DNA from: JBDTSW01 sp963782605
Lineage (GTDB): Bacteria; Actinomycetota; Thermoleophilia; Solirubrobacterales; 70-9
NCBI GenBank assembly: GCA_963782605.1
Contig: CAWAKK010000005.1
Coordinates: forward strand, 372,001 to 436,000
Direction: 5' to 3'
DNA: 64,000 bases
In this document: piece after piece, positions 7,620 to 15,165 of the stretch
Position numbering within the stretch: the stretch's first letter is position 1
How the letters are laid out: the number at the start of each line of letters is the position of its first letter
Program-made: the position numbers and the translations under genes
The notes under the pieces: generated by a model
Databases searched by the model: none
Seen by the model: only the letters and a program-made list of their open reading frames with translations
What the model was told of the DNA's origin: nothing

Positions 7620-8194
7620 CAGTCGCCCTCCGCTGCGTCGCGGCCGGCGAAGAGCTCGGGGTCGTCGACGTCGGCGAAGCGGGCCATCGCGTAGACGGCA
7701 TCAGAGGCGCGGTTCAGGTAGCGCAGGACCTCTCCGCTCGCGAGACCCTCGGCCGCTTGGAGCGCAACGACCCGGCGCTCGGCACGGCGGACCTCGGCGC
7801 GGGCGACGTCCAACGCGGCGGAGAGGGGCGTGCCGCCGGGGATCACGAACTTGGGCGGCAGCTCGACACGGTCCATGTAGCGGTCGATCACGTCGTCGAG
7901 GTCGTCGACCATCTCGGTTGTGATGCGCGAGATGCCGTCCTCGAGCCGCTCCGAGGCCTCGGGGGCGGTTGCGAGCTCCGCGCCCGCGATGAACAGGTCG
8001 TTCTGGATGCTGAGCGCATCAGCCGCGATCTCCTCGTGCTCGGAGCCGCAGAGGGAGCGCGCCAGGCCGAGGGCCGAACCCGCCTCATCGACCGAGCCGT
8101 AGGCCTCGGTGCGAGGGTTCGCCTTGTCGACGCGGCCGCCGTACCACAGCGAGGTGGTCCCGTCGTCGCCCTTCTTGGTGTAGATCCGCGCCAC
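7619..8194 (-). CDS. ATP:cob(I)alamin adenosyltransferase, PduO type
   Basis: 191 residues. Transfers adenosyl from ATP to cob(I)alamin to make adenosylcobalamin. The N-terminal ATP loop KGDDGTTSLWYGGRVDK, the helix EAYGSVDEAGSALGLA and the C-terminal DVARAEVRRAERRV are diagnostic for the PduO/MMAB family. It starts at GTG 8194, five nt after the DUF1015 gene stop. No other cobalamin genes are in view, so it probably supplies cofactor for an enzyme elsewhere. Confidence 0.93.
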   Translation of the reverse strand: MARIYTKKGDDGTTSLWYGGRVDKANPRTEAYGSVDEAGSALGLARSLCGSEHEEIAADALSIQNDLFIAGAELATAPEASERLEDGISRITTEMVDDLDDVIDRYMDRVELPPKFVIPGGTPLSAALDVARAEVRRAERRVVALQAAEGLASGEVLRYLNRASDAVYAMARFADVDDPELFAGRDAAEGD

Positions 8195-8199
8195 TTTGC

Positions 8200-9456
8200 T
8201 CAGCTCAGGGGATTGAAGACGATGCCCGAAGGCACCTTGGGAAAGAAGAAGGTTGATTTTGGCGGCATCGTCTCCCCGGCCGCTGCGACCTCCCGAACCT
8301 GGTTGACGGGGGTGGGGCGAAGGAGGAACGCGGCCTGGTAGTCGCCGTCGTCGGAGATGGTGCTGAGCGCTTCGTCCGCGCTCTTTGCGTAGCCGATAGC
8401 TCGCTTCGCTTCGATGTCCTCCGCGGTCATCCCGAGGGCCCCCTTCAGGATCAGCTCCTCGAGGATGACCGCGTCGAGCTGGCGGTAGGCGCCCGAGTGC
8501 CGGGGAAGGATGAATTCCAGCGCTGACGGGTCCCTGAGGCGCAGCCGAAAGCCGCGGCGAAAGTGGGAATCGATGTAGCCGAGGACGCCGACCCCTTCCT
8601 CGCCGGCCGGGTCGACGTCGGCCTCGCCTACCTCATCGACGTCGAAGTGCTCGCGGATCGCTTCGGCCAGCGCCCGCTGTTTCGGTTCCTCCGTGAGGCC
8701 GCCGAGCAGGCGGTGGTAGCCGAAGACGGTCAGCCCCGGGTCGGAGAGCGAGACGAGGCACATGAGCGTGTAGCGGTGGGCGCCCTCACCGCCGATCTCG
8801 TCGGCATAGGCGAGCGCAGTCTCATAGCGATGATGCCCGTCGGCGATCAGGACCTCGGCCTCGGCCAGCTCGCCCGTCACCGCCTCGATCACCCCAGGAT
8901 CGGTGATGCGCCAAACGCGGTTGACCGTGCCGTTGGCGTCGGCGGCTTCGCCCCACGGATCGCCCAGCTCCGGCTCGAGGCGACCCCACGCGTCGCCGTC
9001 GTAGAGGGAGAAGATGGGGGAGAGGTTGTGCCTCGTCGCGCGGGTGAGATCGAGGCGGTCCTGCTTGGGCCCTGGCTGCGTCCGCTCGTGCGGGCGGACC
9101 GTCCCCTCGTCGTACGGCGTCACGCGGACGCGCGCCAGGAACCCGCGGCGCCCATACGTCCGGCCGTCGGGACCCGTGTAGACCTGCTCCAGCGCCCACA
9201 CCGAGGGTTCGCGGTCCGAGACGAGCACCCCCTGCAGCGTCCACGCCTCGAGCGTCTCAGCAGCATGCAGGTAGCGGTCGACGCCCTCCGCGGCCTCGGG
9301 CAGGTCAAGCTCAACGACGTTGAAAGGCGACTTCGCGGCGAGCTCCCGCCGCTCGGCCGCATCGATCACGTCATAGGGGGGCGCGGCCACCGCATCAAGC
9401 GACCCGACCACCGACAGGTCGTAGTGGAGGGCGTTGAGAGAGAGGACCTCAGCCAC
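8200..9456 (-). CDS. DUF1015 family protein (possible kinase of the SerK-like group)
   Basis: 418 residues, full family length. The N-terminal APPYDVID (about 25-32) and the central LIADGHHRYETAL are the two signature segments of DUF1015. Some members have been linked to ATP-dependent L-serine kinase activity; assigning that here is inference. GTG start at 9456, eight nt after TAGGCT, with no Shine-Dalgarno. It heads the minus-strand operon DUF1015, PduO, OsmC, SDR, Nudix. Confidence 0.85.
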   Translation of the reverse strand: MAEVLSLNALHYDLSVVGSLDAVAAPPYDVIDAAERRELAAKSPFNVVELDLPEAAEGVDRYLHAAETLEAWTLQGVLVSDREPSVWALEQVYTGPDGRTYGRRGFLARVRVTPYDEGTVRPHERTQPGPKQDRLDLTRATRHNLSPIFSLYDGDAWGRLEPELGDPWGEAADANGTVNRVWRITDPGVIEAVTGELAEAEVLIADGHHRYETALAYADEIGGEGAHRYTLMCLVSLSDPGLTVFGYHRLLGGLTEEPKQRALAEAIREHFDVDEVGEADVDPAGEEGVGVLGYIDSHFRRGFRLRLRDPSALEFILPRHSGAYRQLDAVILEELILKGALGMTAEDIEAKRAIGYAKSADEALSTISDDGDYQAAFLLRPTPVNQVREVAAAGETMPPKSTFFFPKVPSGIVFNPLS

Positions 9457-9464
9457 GGGCGCGG

Positions 9465-9470
9465 AGCCTA
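9465..9470 (-). promoter_or_regulatory. -10 hexamer TAGGCT for the DUF1015 operon
   Basis: TAGGCT ends 8 nt upstream of the GTG at 9456 and would drive the five-gene operon as a leaderless message. Confidence 0.5.
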
Positions 9471-9507
9471 GCGGCGGCGATCGGGCATCGAAGCGAGGCG
9501 GTGAAAG

Positions 9508-9581
9508 TCGGGGCGCCCGGATTTGAACCGAGGACCTCGGCCACCCAAAGGCCGCGCGCTACCAGGCTGCGCCACGCCCCG
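9508..9581 (-). tRNA. tRNA-Pro (anticodon UGG)
   Basis: On the minus strand the acceptor arms CGGGGCG (9581-9575) and CGCCCCG (9515-9509) pair fully. The D arm GCGC-loop-GCGC, the anticodon stem CGGCC/GGCCG with loop TTTGGGT (anticodon TGG) and a T loop TTCAAAT are all present. CCA is not encoded. Confidence 0.97.
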
Positions 9582-9590
9582 ACATCGCTC

Positions 9591-9596
9591 AGTCTA
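9591..9596 (-). promoter_or_regulatory. -10 hexamer TAGACT for tRNA-Pro
   Basis: TAGACT ends 9 nt before the tRNA 5' end. It gives an independent reference for what a housekeeping -10 looks like in this genome. Confidence 0.55.
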
Positions 9597-9690
9597 GGCC
9601 GTGCCGGCGGCGCCACCGTTGCGGGCCTGGCGCCTAATTCGCGGCATGCGAGAAGAACGCACCATCAACTTTTTTCGCAAGTCCCGACGG

Positions 9691-9696
9691 TACTCT
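9691..9696 (+). promoter_or_regulatory. -10 hexamer TACTCT for tRNA-Arg
   Basis: TACTCT ends 8 nt before the tRNA-Arg 5' end, in an otherwise non-coding spacer between the divergent tRNAs. Confidence 0.55.
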
Positions 9697-9704
9697 GGCC
9701 CCAG

Positions 9705-9777
9705 GCCCCCGTAGCTCAGTGGACAGAGCGTCGGACTTCTAATCCGAGGGTCGGAGGTTCGAATCCTCCCGGGGGTA
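9705..9777 (+). tRNA. tRNA-Arg (anticodon UCU)
   Basis: Acceptor GCCCCCG pairs with CGGGGGT with one G-U. The D arm is AGCTC...GAGC. The anticodon stem TCGGA/TCCGA carries loop CTTCTAA (anticodon TCT). The T arm GGAGG-TTCGAAT-CCTCC is perfect. CCA is not encoded. Its 3' half is the attachment sequence of the island that follows. Confidence 0.97.
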
Positions 9778-9779
9778 CT
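9736..9779 (+). repeat. attL: 44-bp core within tRNA-Arg
   Basis: Identical over 44 bp to 12110-12153. It runs from the anticodon loop through the T arm to just past the tRNA end, the usual site for tyrosine recombinases that integrate at tRNA 3' ends. Confidence 0.9.
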
Positions 9780-9786
9780 TGCTGAG

Positions 9787-9808
9787 AACCGCTCTACGGA
9801 GCGGTTTT
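9787..9808 (+). terminator. Intrinsic terminator after tRNA-Arg
   Basis: AACCGCTC-TACG-GAGCGGTT forms a perfect 8-bp stem with a 4-nt loop, ending in four T. It starts 10 nt after the tRNA. Confidence 0.7.
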
Positions 9809-10070
9809 CGCTCCCGGGCTAGAAGCGCCACGGGAGTAAGCAACAGCCCCTCCGCCTGAGCAAGGGTCGGCCGGCTCGCTGCGACAAGTGCAACGGAACA
9901 GGGGTCTTCCCGCCGCCGAGGCGGCGGCGCTCGAGCGAGAGCTGAGGGGTGCCCACCCCCCCAGGGGGAGGGGGATGGGGGTAGGCCCTGATCCCTCCCT
10001 ACCAAGAACACCCAGCCGACTGAGAATTTTCAGCCTAAGGGGCCGCCTTCTCCAAGCGACCTCGTATCGG
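9809..10070. other. Non-coding spacer with hairpin and G-tract motif
   Basis: No convincing gene. 9911-9926 is a 7-bp perfect hairpin (CGCCGCC/GGCGGCG). About 9945-9984 holds one GGGG and three GGGGG tracts interrupted by a C7 tract, so it could fold as a hairpin or a G-quadruplex. Confidence 0.5.
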
Positions 10071-10346
10071 CTAGCGCTTCACGATGTTGTGGACCTCGAT
10101 CAGCTCCGGCTCGCCAGTCTCTATTCCAATCTCCGTCAGCACCGGCATGAGTCGTTCCCCGAAAGCCTCGAACTGTTCCCGCGAGTCCCAGATCTCGCTG
10201 ACCCGGAGGTCTCCCTCCGATCCGAAGAAGACGTGGTACTCAAGCCCCTCTGGCGGCCAGTCCCCACCCTCCTGAAGCCGGCGAACGCTTTCCTTGTACC
10301 GCTCTTTGGTCAGGGACGCGGGGCTAAAACGGACAAGGACACTCAT
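10071..10346 (-). CDS. Small dimeric alpha/beta-barrel (antibiotic-biosynthesis-monooxygenase-like) protein
   Basis: 91 residues. The pattern MSVLVRFSP ... VSEIWDSREQFEAFGERLMPVL ... IEVHNIVKR is that of the ABM/EthD-like ferredoxin-fold family. It has the usual strand, a helix with a WDSREQFE-type segment, and a final strand. Members are cofactor-free oxygenases or simply small-ligand binders; the role is unknown here. ATG at 10346 has a GAGGAGGAT Shine-Dalgarno. It is island cargo, transcribed away from the methyltransferase. Confidence 0.75.
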   Translation of the reverse strand: MSVLVRFSPASLTKERYKESVRRLQEGGDWPPEGLEYHVFFGSEGDLRVSEIWDSREQFEAFGERLMPVLTEIGIETGEPELIEVHNIVKR

Positions 10347-10616
10347 GGTGGGATCCTCCTCGGTCGGTTGCGAGCGACCCTATCCCACCCGGGATCGCGA
10401 AGACCCCGCTCACGGAGGGTTTACGTCAGGGACGTATAAGGCCCTTCCCCCTCTCGAGGAGCGAATAGCCGAAGAGAGATGGCCCCGCAGAACGTCTCCC
10501 CACAAGGGGGCCTTCAGCTACTTCGGGATACGGGTCATCCCCCACCACGACGCGAGATACTGCGGGGGCGATGTCGCAGGAAGAACCCTGCGTGAACGAA
10601 CCTTGAGGAGGGCCGC

Positions 10617-11231
10617 ATGGGCGTCCCCTACAAGTTTTTCTACCGGCTCGGCTTCCATCCCTGGGAGGACCTCGCAGAGCACCCCCCGTTTGCCGACAAG
10701 CTCTCGGAGCTGTTTGACCGTGAGGAGGAAGGGCGCGAGCCGCCCTACGGACGGGCGCTTGACCTCGGCTGCGGCAGCGCAGTCTGGGGTGTTGAGCTGG
10801 CAAAGCGCGGTTGGCAGGTGACGGGTATCGACCTGGTGGAGAACGCGATCGAGCGCGGACGCGACCGGGTGCGCGAAGCCGGGGTCGAGATGCAGCTTGT
10901 TCAGGGCGACGTCACCGATCTGCGGGCGTCGAAGATCGGCGCGAACTTTCGCCTGGTGTTGGACACCGGCACCTTCCACGGCCTCCCCGATCCCCAGCGC
11001 GAGGCGATGGGTCGGGAGGTAGACGCGGTCGCCGCTGACGATGGCACTGTGCTGCTCGACTGCTTTGCGCCCGCCCGGAGACCGTTCTGGCGCGGCGCCA
11101 GTCGACGCGATGTCGAGGCGGCCTTCCCAGCCTGGAAGGTGACTGACGTTGAGGTTGCCGACACCGATCCGGACCTGATCGCGAGGGTGATGAAGTTCGA
11201 CGAGCACTTCTACCGGCTTCGTCGAGAGTGA
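10617..11231 (+). CDS. Class I SAM-dependent methyltransferase
   Basis: 204 residues. Motif I is ALDLGCGSAVWGVELAKRG (about 49-67). Motif II acidic residue is in VTGIDLVENAIERG, then VQGDVTDL, and motif IV is LVLDTGTFHGL. Complete, soluble methyltransferase of the Methyltransf_11/25 (UbiE-like) type, found in many tailoring and thiol or chloride methylation pathways. Substrate unknown. ATG with a GAGGAG Shine-Dalgarno 6 nt upstream. Island cargo, followed 15 nt later by the SnoaL-like gene. Confidence 0.9.
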   Translation: MGVPYKFFYRLGFHPWEDLAEHPPFADKLSELFDREEEGREPPYGRALDLGCGSAVWGVELAKRGWQVTGIDLVENAIERGRDRVREAGVEMQLVQGDVTDLRASKIGANFRLVLDTGTFHGLPDPQREAMGREVDAVAADDGTVLLDCFAPARRPFWRGASRRDVEAAFPAWKVTDVEVADTDPDLIARVMKFDEHFYRLRRE

Positions 11232-11246
11232 CGATCGGAGTAGGCG

Positions 11247-11633
11247 ATGTCGCAGGAGAACGTGGAGATCGTGCGCGAGGCCTGGAATGCCTATTCGCGT
11301 GGTGACTACGATCGCATCGCAGGGTTCCACGACCCCCACATAGTGGTGATCAGCTTGGAGGACGGTGCCTTGTACGGCAACGACGCCGTGCTGGCGAACT
11401 ACCAACGCTGGAACGAAGCCTGGGAGGGGGCCGAGACAACCCTCGAGGAGGTGGTCGGGCGCGGAGACCGGGTGTTCGTGACGGTTCGATTCCACGGCCG
11501 TGGTCGAGCGAGCGGGGTCGAAGTCGAAACCCGCTTCCATGAGGTCTACACGCTGCGCGACGGCAAGGTTCTGCGCATAGATGAGTACGAACATCGGGCC
11601 GACGCCCTCGAAGCCGCCGGGGTGCGGGAGTAG
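11247..11633 (+). CDS. SnoaL-like / NTF2-family protein
   Basis: 128 residues. The N-terminus QENVEIVREAWNAYSRGDYDRIAGFHDPHIVV and the C-terminal strand VYTLRDGKVLRIDEYEHRADALEAAG are classic for the actinobacterial SnoaL-like cone-shaped fold. Members act as cyclases, isomerases or small-ligand binders, mostly uncharacterised. Probably co-transcribed with the methyltransferase. The start is supported by the motif at the N-terminus. Confidence 0.85.
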   Translation: MSQENVEIVREAWNAYSRGDYDRIAGFHDPHIVVISLEDGALYGNDAVLANYQRWNEAWEGAETTLEEVVGRGDRVFVTVRFHGRGRASGVEVETRFHEVYTLRDGKVLRIDEYEHRADALEAAGVRE

Positions 11634-11671
11634 ACGCGCTCTCAGAGCGTCACAAAACCGTTTCTTACTTG

Positions 11672-12000
11672 ACGGGTCGAACCTCGACTGGTCCTGAGCT
11701 CGTGTCGGCCCTGCGCCGCAGCAAGGAGAGGACCAGGAACGGCTGTTCACGACGCCGACCGGAGCCTCGCTCGATCACTCAAATGTCACGAAGCGGGTGC
11801 TAAAGCCGGCCGCCGAGGAGGCCGGCGCGGCGTGGGCGGGGTGGCACTCCTTCCGACACACGTTTGCCAGCCTGCACATCGCCCGCGATACCAACATCCT
11901 CGCCCTCTCAAGGTTGCTCGGGCACCATTCGCCCGAGTTCACCCTTCGCGTGTATGGGCACCTGATCCCCGGAGACAAGATCGAGCCTCTGGACATCAGC
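11672..12000 (+). pseudogene. Tyrosine integrase remnant, C-terminal catalytic domain, frameshifted
   Basis: From about 11672 the frame reads ...PELVSALRRSKE, a typical integrase segment before the catalytic region. Further on another frame reads RLFTTPTGASLDHSNV, then HSFRHTFASLHIARD, LSRLLGHHSPEFTL and RVYGHLIPGD. The HxxR, GHH and Tyr (VYGHL) positions of the R-H-R-Y active site are visible, but the N-terminal arm and core-binding domains are absent and the two halves are out of frame. It points towards the right attachment repeat, as expected for the integrase of this island. Confidence 0.85.
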
Positions 12001-12109
12001 GCCGAAGTGGGAAGGAACCGAGGGGACCAGGGCCAACGGAGGGGAAGAGATAGCCGGGTTTGTGCCTGGAAGGGAACCAGAGGGCACCCCGAGGTAAGCG
12101 AGCCTCGCG

Positions 12110-12153
12110 CTTCTAATCCGAGGGTCGGAGGTTCGAATCCTCCCGGGGGTACT
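12110..12153 (+). repeat. attR: second copy of the 44-bp tRNA-Arg core
   Basis: Exact copy of 9736-9779. It begins right in the anticodon loop, so it is not a tRNA gene. Its last two bases form part of the stop codon of the minus-strand gene at 12152-12587. Confidence 0.9.
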
Positions 12154-12587
12154 AGTCCTCCTCGTCGGTCGACGAGTCCTCTTCGCCGTCTTCCCTGATG
12201 TCCTCGCTCACCCGGTCCTTGAACGGCTTCAGCTTCTCGTAGAGCTCGTCGGGCGGGACCTCGCTGCTCGGCTCGGAGGTGCCGACGAGCCACGGCGCGG
12301 CGTCGACGGCGGTACGCCACGCGGCCTCCTCCGGGTCGGTGTCGCCATCGGCGGGGTCGTCGGGCAGGGTTTCGATCGCGTCGAGGTAGACGTTCGTGTA
12401 CTGGCCCCGCTGCTGCTCGTGGAACTCGATGCGCGCGCCGGGATCCCTTCGACCCGAGCGCGGACTCTCCGATCTGCTCGCGGAACGTCGTGTACTCGTT
12501 GCCCTGTTCGTCGCTCAGGACGAAGCGCTTGCTGCCTCCCTTCGTCTCGAAGGTGCGCACATCGGCAACGGAGATCTCGCGCTCCAT
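12152..12587 (-). CDS. Acidic hypothetical protein, single-base frameshift
   Basis: No named domain. Reading starts at ATG 12587 (EREISVADVRTFETKGGSKRF ... EYTTFREQIGESALGSK). It then continues naturally in the next frame as DPGARIEFHEQQRGQY ... and ends with an acidic tail at the TAG at 12152-12154. The shift maps to the AAGGGA run at 12445-12450; removing one G gives one 144-residue protein. The first part resembles a small beta domain (oligonucleotide-binding style, weak). It lies next to the island attR, and its stop shares two bases with the repeat. A sequencing indel or a real lesion are both possible. Confidence 0.6.
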
Positions 12588-12678
12588 TGTTCGGAACTAC
12601 CCTCCCGGCGTCACCGAAAGCAAGGCTGAGCGCATCGTTTCCCGCGTGAACGAAAGCAGCGAGCCGCGTCCGGGCCGG

Positions 12679-12684
12679 TACATT
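12679..12684 (+). promoter_or_regulatory. -10 hexamer TACATT for tRNA-His
   Basis: TACATT ends 10 nt before the tRNA-His 5' end. Confidence 0.5.
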
Positions 12685-12694
12685 TGAGGCCCGC

Positions 12695-12768
12695 GGTGGG
12701 CGTAGCTCAGTTGGTAGAGCTCCTGGTTGTGGTCCAGGTGGTCGGGGGTTCGAGTCCCCTCGCTCACC
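12695..12768 (+). tRNA. tRNA-His (anticodon GUG)
   Basis: Acceptor GTGGGCG/CGCTCAC pairs with one G-U. The extra G at 12695 pairs with C 12768, the G-1:C73 pair that marks tRNA-His. Anticodon stem CCTGG/CCAGG with loop TTGTGGT gives GTG. The T arm GGGGG-TTCGAGT-CCCCT is intact apart from a terminal mismatch. Confidence 0.97.
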
Positions 12769-12800
12769 CCTCAGGCACCGACGGCGAAGCTTCTCAATCG

Positions 12801-13964
12801 CTACACGCCGGTCGCCTGCAGCGCCGCCCCGATCGCGCCGCACCCCAGCACCACCCACAACACCGCGAGGCGGTTGTGCCACAGATAGAGGGCCGCGAAC
12901 GCCGCAGCCGCCAGCAGCCCAGTCGGCATGTCGACGACGCTCACGTCCACGATCTCGACCGTAACCGCGGCAATCAGCCCGACCACCGCCGCGGTGACCC
13001 CCAGCAGGAACGGCCGGATCCGCGGGTTCTCGGCGATCGATACGAGCAGGCGGTGCAGGAAGATCGGGAACACGAAGGCAGGCAGGAAGATCCCGATCGT
13101 GATCGCCACGGCGCCGGCGAGCCCGCCGGTGAGGTAACCGATGAAGGTGGAGAAGATGATGAGCGGCGCCGGCAGGACGCCGCCGATCGCGAGCCCGTCA
13201 AGGAACTGCCCCTCGGTGATCCAGCCCTGCGCGTCGACCGCCGTCTCCTGGAGGAAGGGGATCACCGTGTAGGCGCCACCGAATGTGACCAGCCCCGCTT
13301 TGAGGCCCTCGCCGAAGAGCTCCGCCGTGAGCGACACGCTGACCGCCCCGGCGAGCAACGCGAAGATCGCCGGGGCCACCGCGAACGCGTTGGCCCGCCG
13401 GATCCATCGCCCCGCGTTCACCGTCAGCTCATACGCCAGCCCGCCCGCAACCAGCAGGATCACGAAGCTCGCGGAGGCGAACAGAGTGAGTGCGAAGGCC
13501 GCCACGGCGATAAGCGCGAGTGGCACGTCGGTGACGAAGGCGCGAGAGAGGCGAATCACCGCCAGGGCCACGAGCGCGCCGACCGCGGCCTTGAGCCCGT
13601 AGAAGAGCTCGTCGAGGTTGTCGGCGAGGTCCAGCTCGACGTACGCGATGGAGAACGCCAGCATGAGCAAGAAGCCCGGCAGCACGAACCCGAGGCCGGC
13701 CAGGAAGGCGCCCAGCCGCCCCGCCCGCAGGCGCCCGAAGTAGATGCACAGCTCGGTCGCCTCCGGGCCCGGCAGCACCTGATAGACGGCAAGCGTCTTA
13801 CGGAAGGTCTCGGCCGACACCCAGCCCTGCTCATCGACGCACTCACGCCGTAGGCGCTCGATCTGGGCGACCGGGCCGCCCCACGCAAGCAGACCGAATC
13901 GAAGGAATCGGATGAAGATGGCGCCGGGTCTGTCACCGGCCTCGGGTGGAGCGGCTGCGTTCAT
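12801..13964 (-). CDS. chrA: Chromate ion transporter, two-domain ChrA
   Basis: 387 residues, two homologous CHR halves. The first has FLRFGLLAWGGPVAQIERLRRE and AVYQVLPGPEATELCIYFG. The second has GLVTFGGAYTVIPFLQE and LAIGGVLPAPLIIFSTFIGY. These are the paired GGP and PGP-type motifs of long-chain CHR proteins, which export chromate or move sulfate-like oxyanions. The ATG at 13964 was chosen over an ATG at 14078 because the CHR motif starts soon after it; a TACTCC hexamer ends 7 nt before it. It stands alone, divergent from the gene at 14059. Confidence 0.92.
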   Translation of the reverse strand: MNAAAPPEAGDRPGAIFIRFLRFGLLAWGGPVAQIERLRRECVDEQGWVSAETFRKTLAVYQVLPGPEATELCIYFGRLRAGRLGAFLAGLGFVLPGFLLMLAFSIAYVELDLADNLDELFYGLKAAVGALVALAVIRLSRAFVTDVPLALIAVAAFALTLFASASFVILLVAGGLAYELTVNAGRWIRRANAFAVAPAIFALLAGAVSVSLTAELFGEGLKAGLVTFGGAYTVIPFLQETAVDAQGWITEGQFLDGLAIGGVLPAPLIIFSTFIGYLTGGLAGAVAITIGIFLPAFVFPIFLHRLLVSIAENPRIRPFLLGVTAAVVGLIAAVTVEIVDVSVVDMPTGLLAAAAFAALYLWHNRLAVLWVVLGCGAIGAALQATGV

Positions 13965-14058
13965 GACCGCCGGAGTATCGAGGTCTCGGTGCCCGGAGTC
14001 ACCGGCGGCCGCCCCGGGTAGGAGTATCGGTCCAGGCACCAAGCGAAAGGAGCACCGC

Positions 14059-14361
14059 ATGCAAGAGGAGACACCCAACGACGACGCCTACGTGGCCGAG
14101 CAGGAGGACGCGGCGGCGCAAGAGGCCGGCGCGATCGGCGGGCGTGGGTCCGAGGAGGACGTTCCCGAGTCCGACCGTGCGGTCTCCGAGGCCGGCGGCG
14201 GCGAATCCGAGGGCTTCGAGCAGGCCGAGGAGCTGCTGGAGGAGCACGCGTCGCATGGGGACTCGGGGCCGGATCCGACGCATATGGCGGGCGAGCCCGA
14301 GGATCCGGCAGGGGCGGATGCGACCTACGGCGAGGCCGACGAGGCTGACCTGCCCGAGTGA
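14059..14361 (+). CDS. Acidic, disordered hypothetical protein
   Basis: 100 residues, almost all E, D, A, G, S and P with no hydrophobic core. It is likely disordered, like small actinobacterial stress or phase-variable proteins. No domain recognised. ATG 14059 has AAAGGAG 5 nt upstream, better supported than the longer frame to 13912. Its TGA overlaps the GTG of the next gene. Confidence 0.65.
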   Translation: MQEETPNDDAYVAEQEDAAAQEAGAIGGRGSEEDVPESDRAVSEAGGGESEGFEQAEELLEEHASHGDSGPDPTHMAGEPEDPAGADATYGEADEADLPE

Positions 14362-14636
14362 GTCTTCGCGCGGGTCCGTACACGTTCGCCCACGTCACCT
14401 ACGACGCCCCGAGCGACGTCCTGTACGCGGCGCTCGAGGCGCCTCGTGCGGGCACGCGCAAGACCACCCAGGAGGCTCACGTACTGCGGTTCGACGACGA
14501 CGGCCGGTTCTTCGGGATGACGCTCGTGAATCCCCGTCGCCAGCTCGAGCGCGAGGGAGGTGTCTACGTCAGCCTCCCCTCAGGCGAACGGGTGCGCGTG
14601 CAGGGAGCTGAAGCGGCGATTCGTGAGGGCCCGTAG
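14358..14636 (+). CDS. DUF2283-like small protein
   Basis: 92 residues. VTYDAPSDVLYAALEAP followed by LRFDDDGRFFGMTLVNPRRQL matches the DUF2283 pattern: YD..aD.lY.....L, then a D-D-G-R-x-x-G strand turn. The function of the family is unknown. GTG at 14358 overlaps the previous stop as GTGA, so the two are translationally coupled. Confidence 0.7.
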   Translation: MSLRAGPYTFAHVTYDAPSDVLYAALEAPRAGTRKTTQEAHVLRFDDDGRFFGMTLVNPRRQLEREGGVYVSLPSGERVRVQGAEAAIREGP

Positions 14637-14642
14637 CGGCGA

Positions 14643-15080
14643 CTACCCCTTGATGCAGATGATCCCGAACTTCGCGTTGCGAGACTCCCCGGTGGTGTTG
14701 TTGACGATAAGCGTCCACTTTCGCCCGCCGTCGGGTGCGCCACCAGCAGCGAGCAGGCCGGTGGGGTCGTCAGCGGAGCGCTCGAACCACGCCGACAGCA
14801 CCGAGCTTCCCTTCGGGCACGACCCCACTTTCGCGGAGCTGTAGCCCGCGGGGACCTCCTTCGGGCGGCTGCTCTTCGAGATCACCCTGAAGAGACTGGC
14901 CTTGGCGGCGGGTGCCCCAACGGCGGCCTCAGGGGGCGGAGCCTTTACCGCGTGCGTCTGCACGGAGAACGCCTCCGCCGAGGAGTCACTCCCGCCGGTC
15001 TCGCCGAATCCGCTCGCTGCGAACGCCCCGAAGGCGGCGCTCGCCACCACCGCGATCCCCGCCACAACCTTCTTCTTCAT
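14643..15080 (-). CDS. Secreted hypothetical protein
   Basis: 145 residues with a clear Sec signal peptide (KKKVVAGIAVVASAAFGAFAASG) and a short linker. A small beta-rich-looking domain holds two cysteines (VGSCPKGSSV and GIICIKG) that may form a disulfide. It also has a tryptophan (SAWF) and the motif RKWTLIVNNTTGES. No family recognised. ATG 15080 follows a GAAGGGATCGAGG stretch that supplies a Shine-Dalgarno. Divergent from the ECF sigma gene. Confidence 0.7.
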   Translation of the reverse strand: MKKKVVAGIAVVASAAFGAFAASGFGETGGSDSSAEAFSVQTHAVKAPPPEAAVGAPAAKASLFRVISKSSRPKEVPAGYSSAKVGSCPKGSSVLSAWFERSADDPTGLLAAGGAPDGGRKWTLIVNNTTGESRNAKFGIICIKG

Positions 15081-15165
15081 CCTCGATCCCTTCTCGCCGT
15101 ACGGACGCGAGCGATCGTACTCTCACGTTTCCAGCCTTCGCGACGTTTCAGATACGAACCCCGAG

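Larger units (their letters stand above)
9736..12153 (+). mobile_element. Small decayed integrative island in tRNA-Arg
   Basis: A 2.4-kb segment bounded by two identical 44-bp copies of the tRNA-Arg 3' end. It carries a monooxygenase-like gene, a methyltransferase, a SnoaL-like gene and, next to the right repeat, the C-terminal remnant of a tyrosine integrase with a frameshift. This is the layout of an integrated element that lost its own mobility. The cargo resembles small-molecule tailoring enzymes; its purpose is unknown. Confidence 0.8.

Noticed and set aside
12110..12153. A second tRNA-Arg gene
   Set aside because: Only the 3' half from the anticodon loop onward is present, so it cannot fold as a tRNA; it is the attachment repeat.
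12801..13853. Plus-strand frame opposite chrA
   Set aside because: The chromate transporter on the minus strand has full motif support; the opposite frame is a charged shadow.
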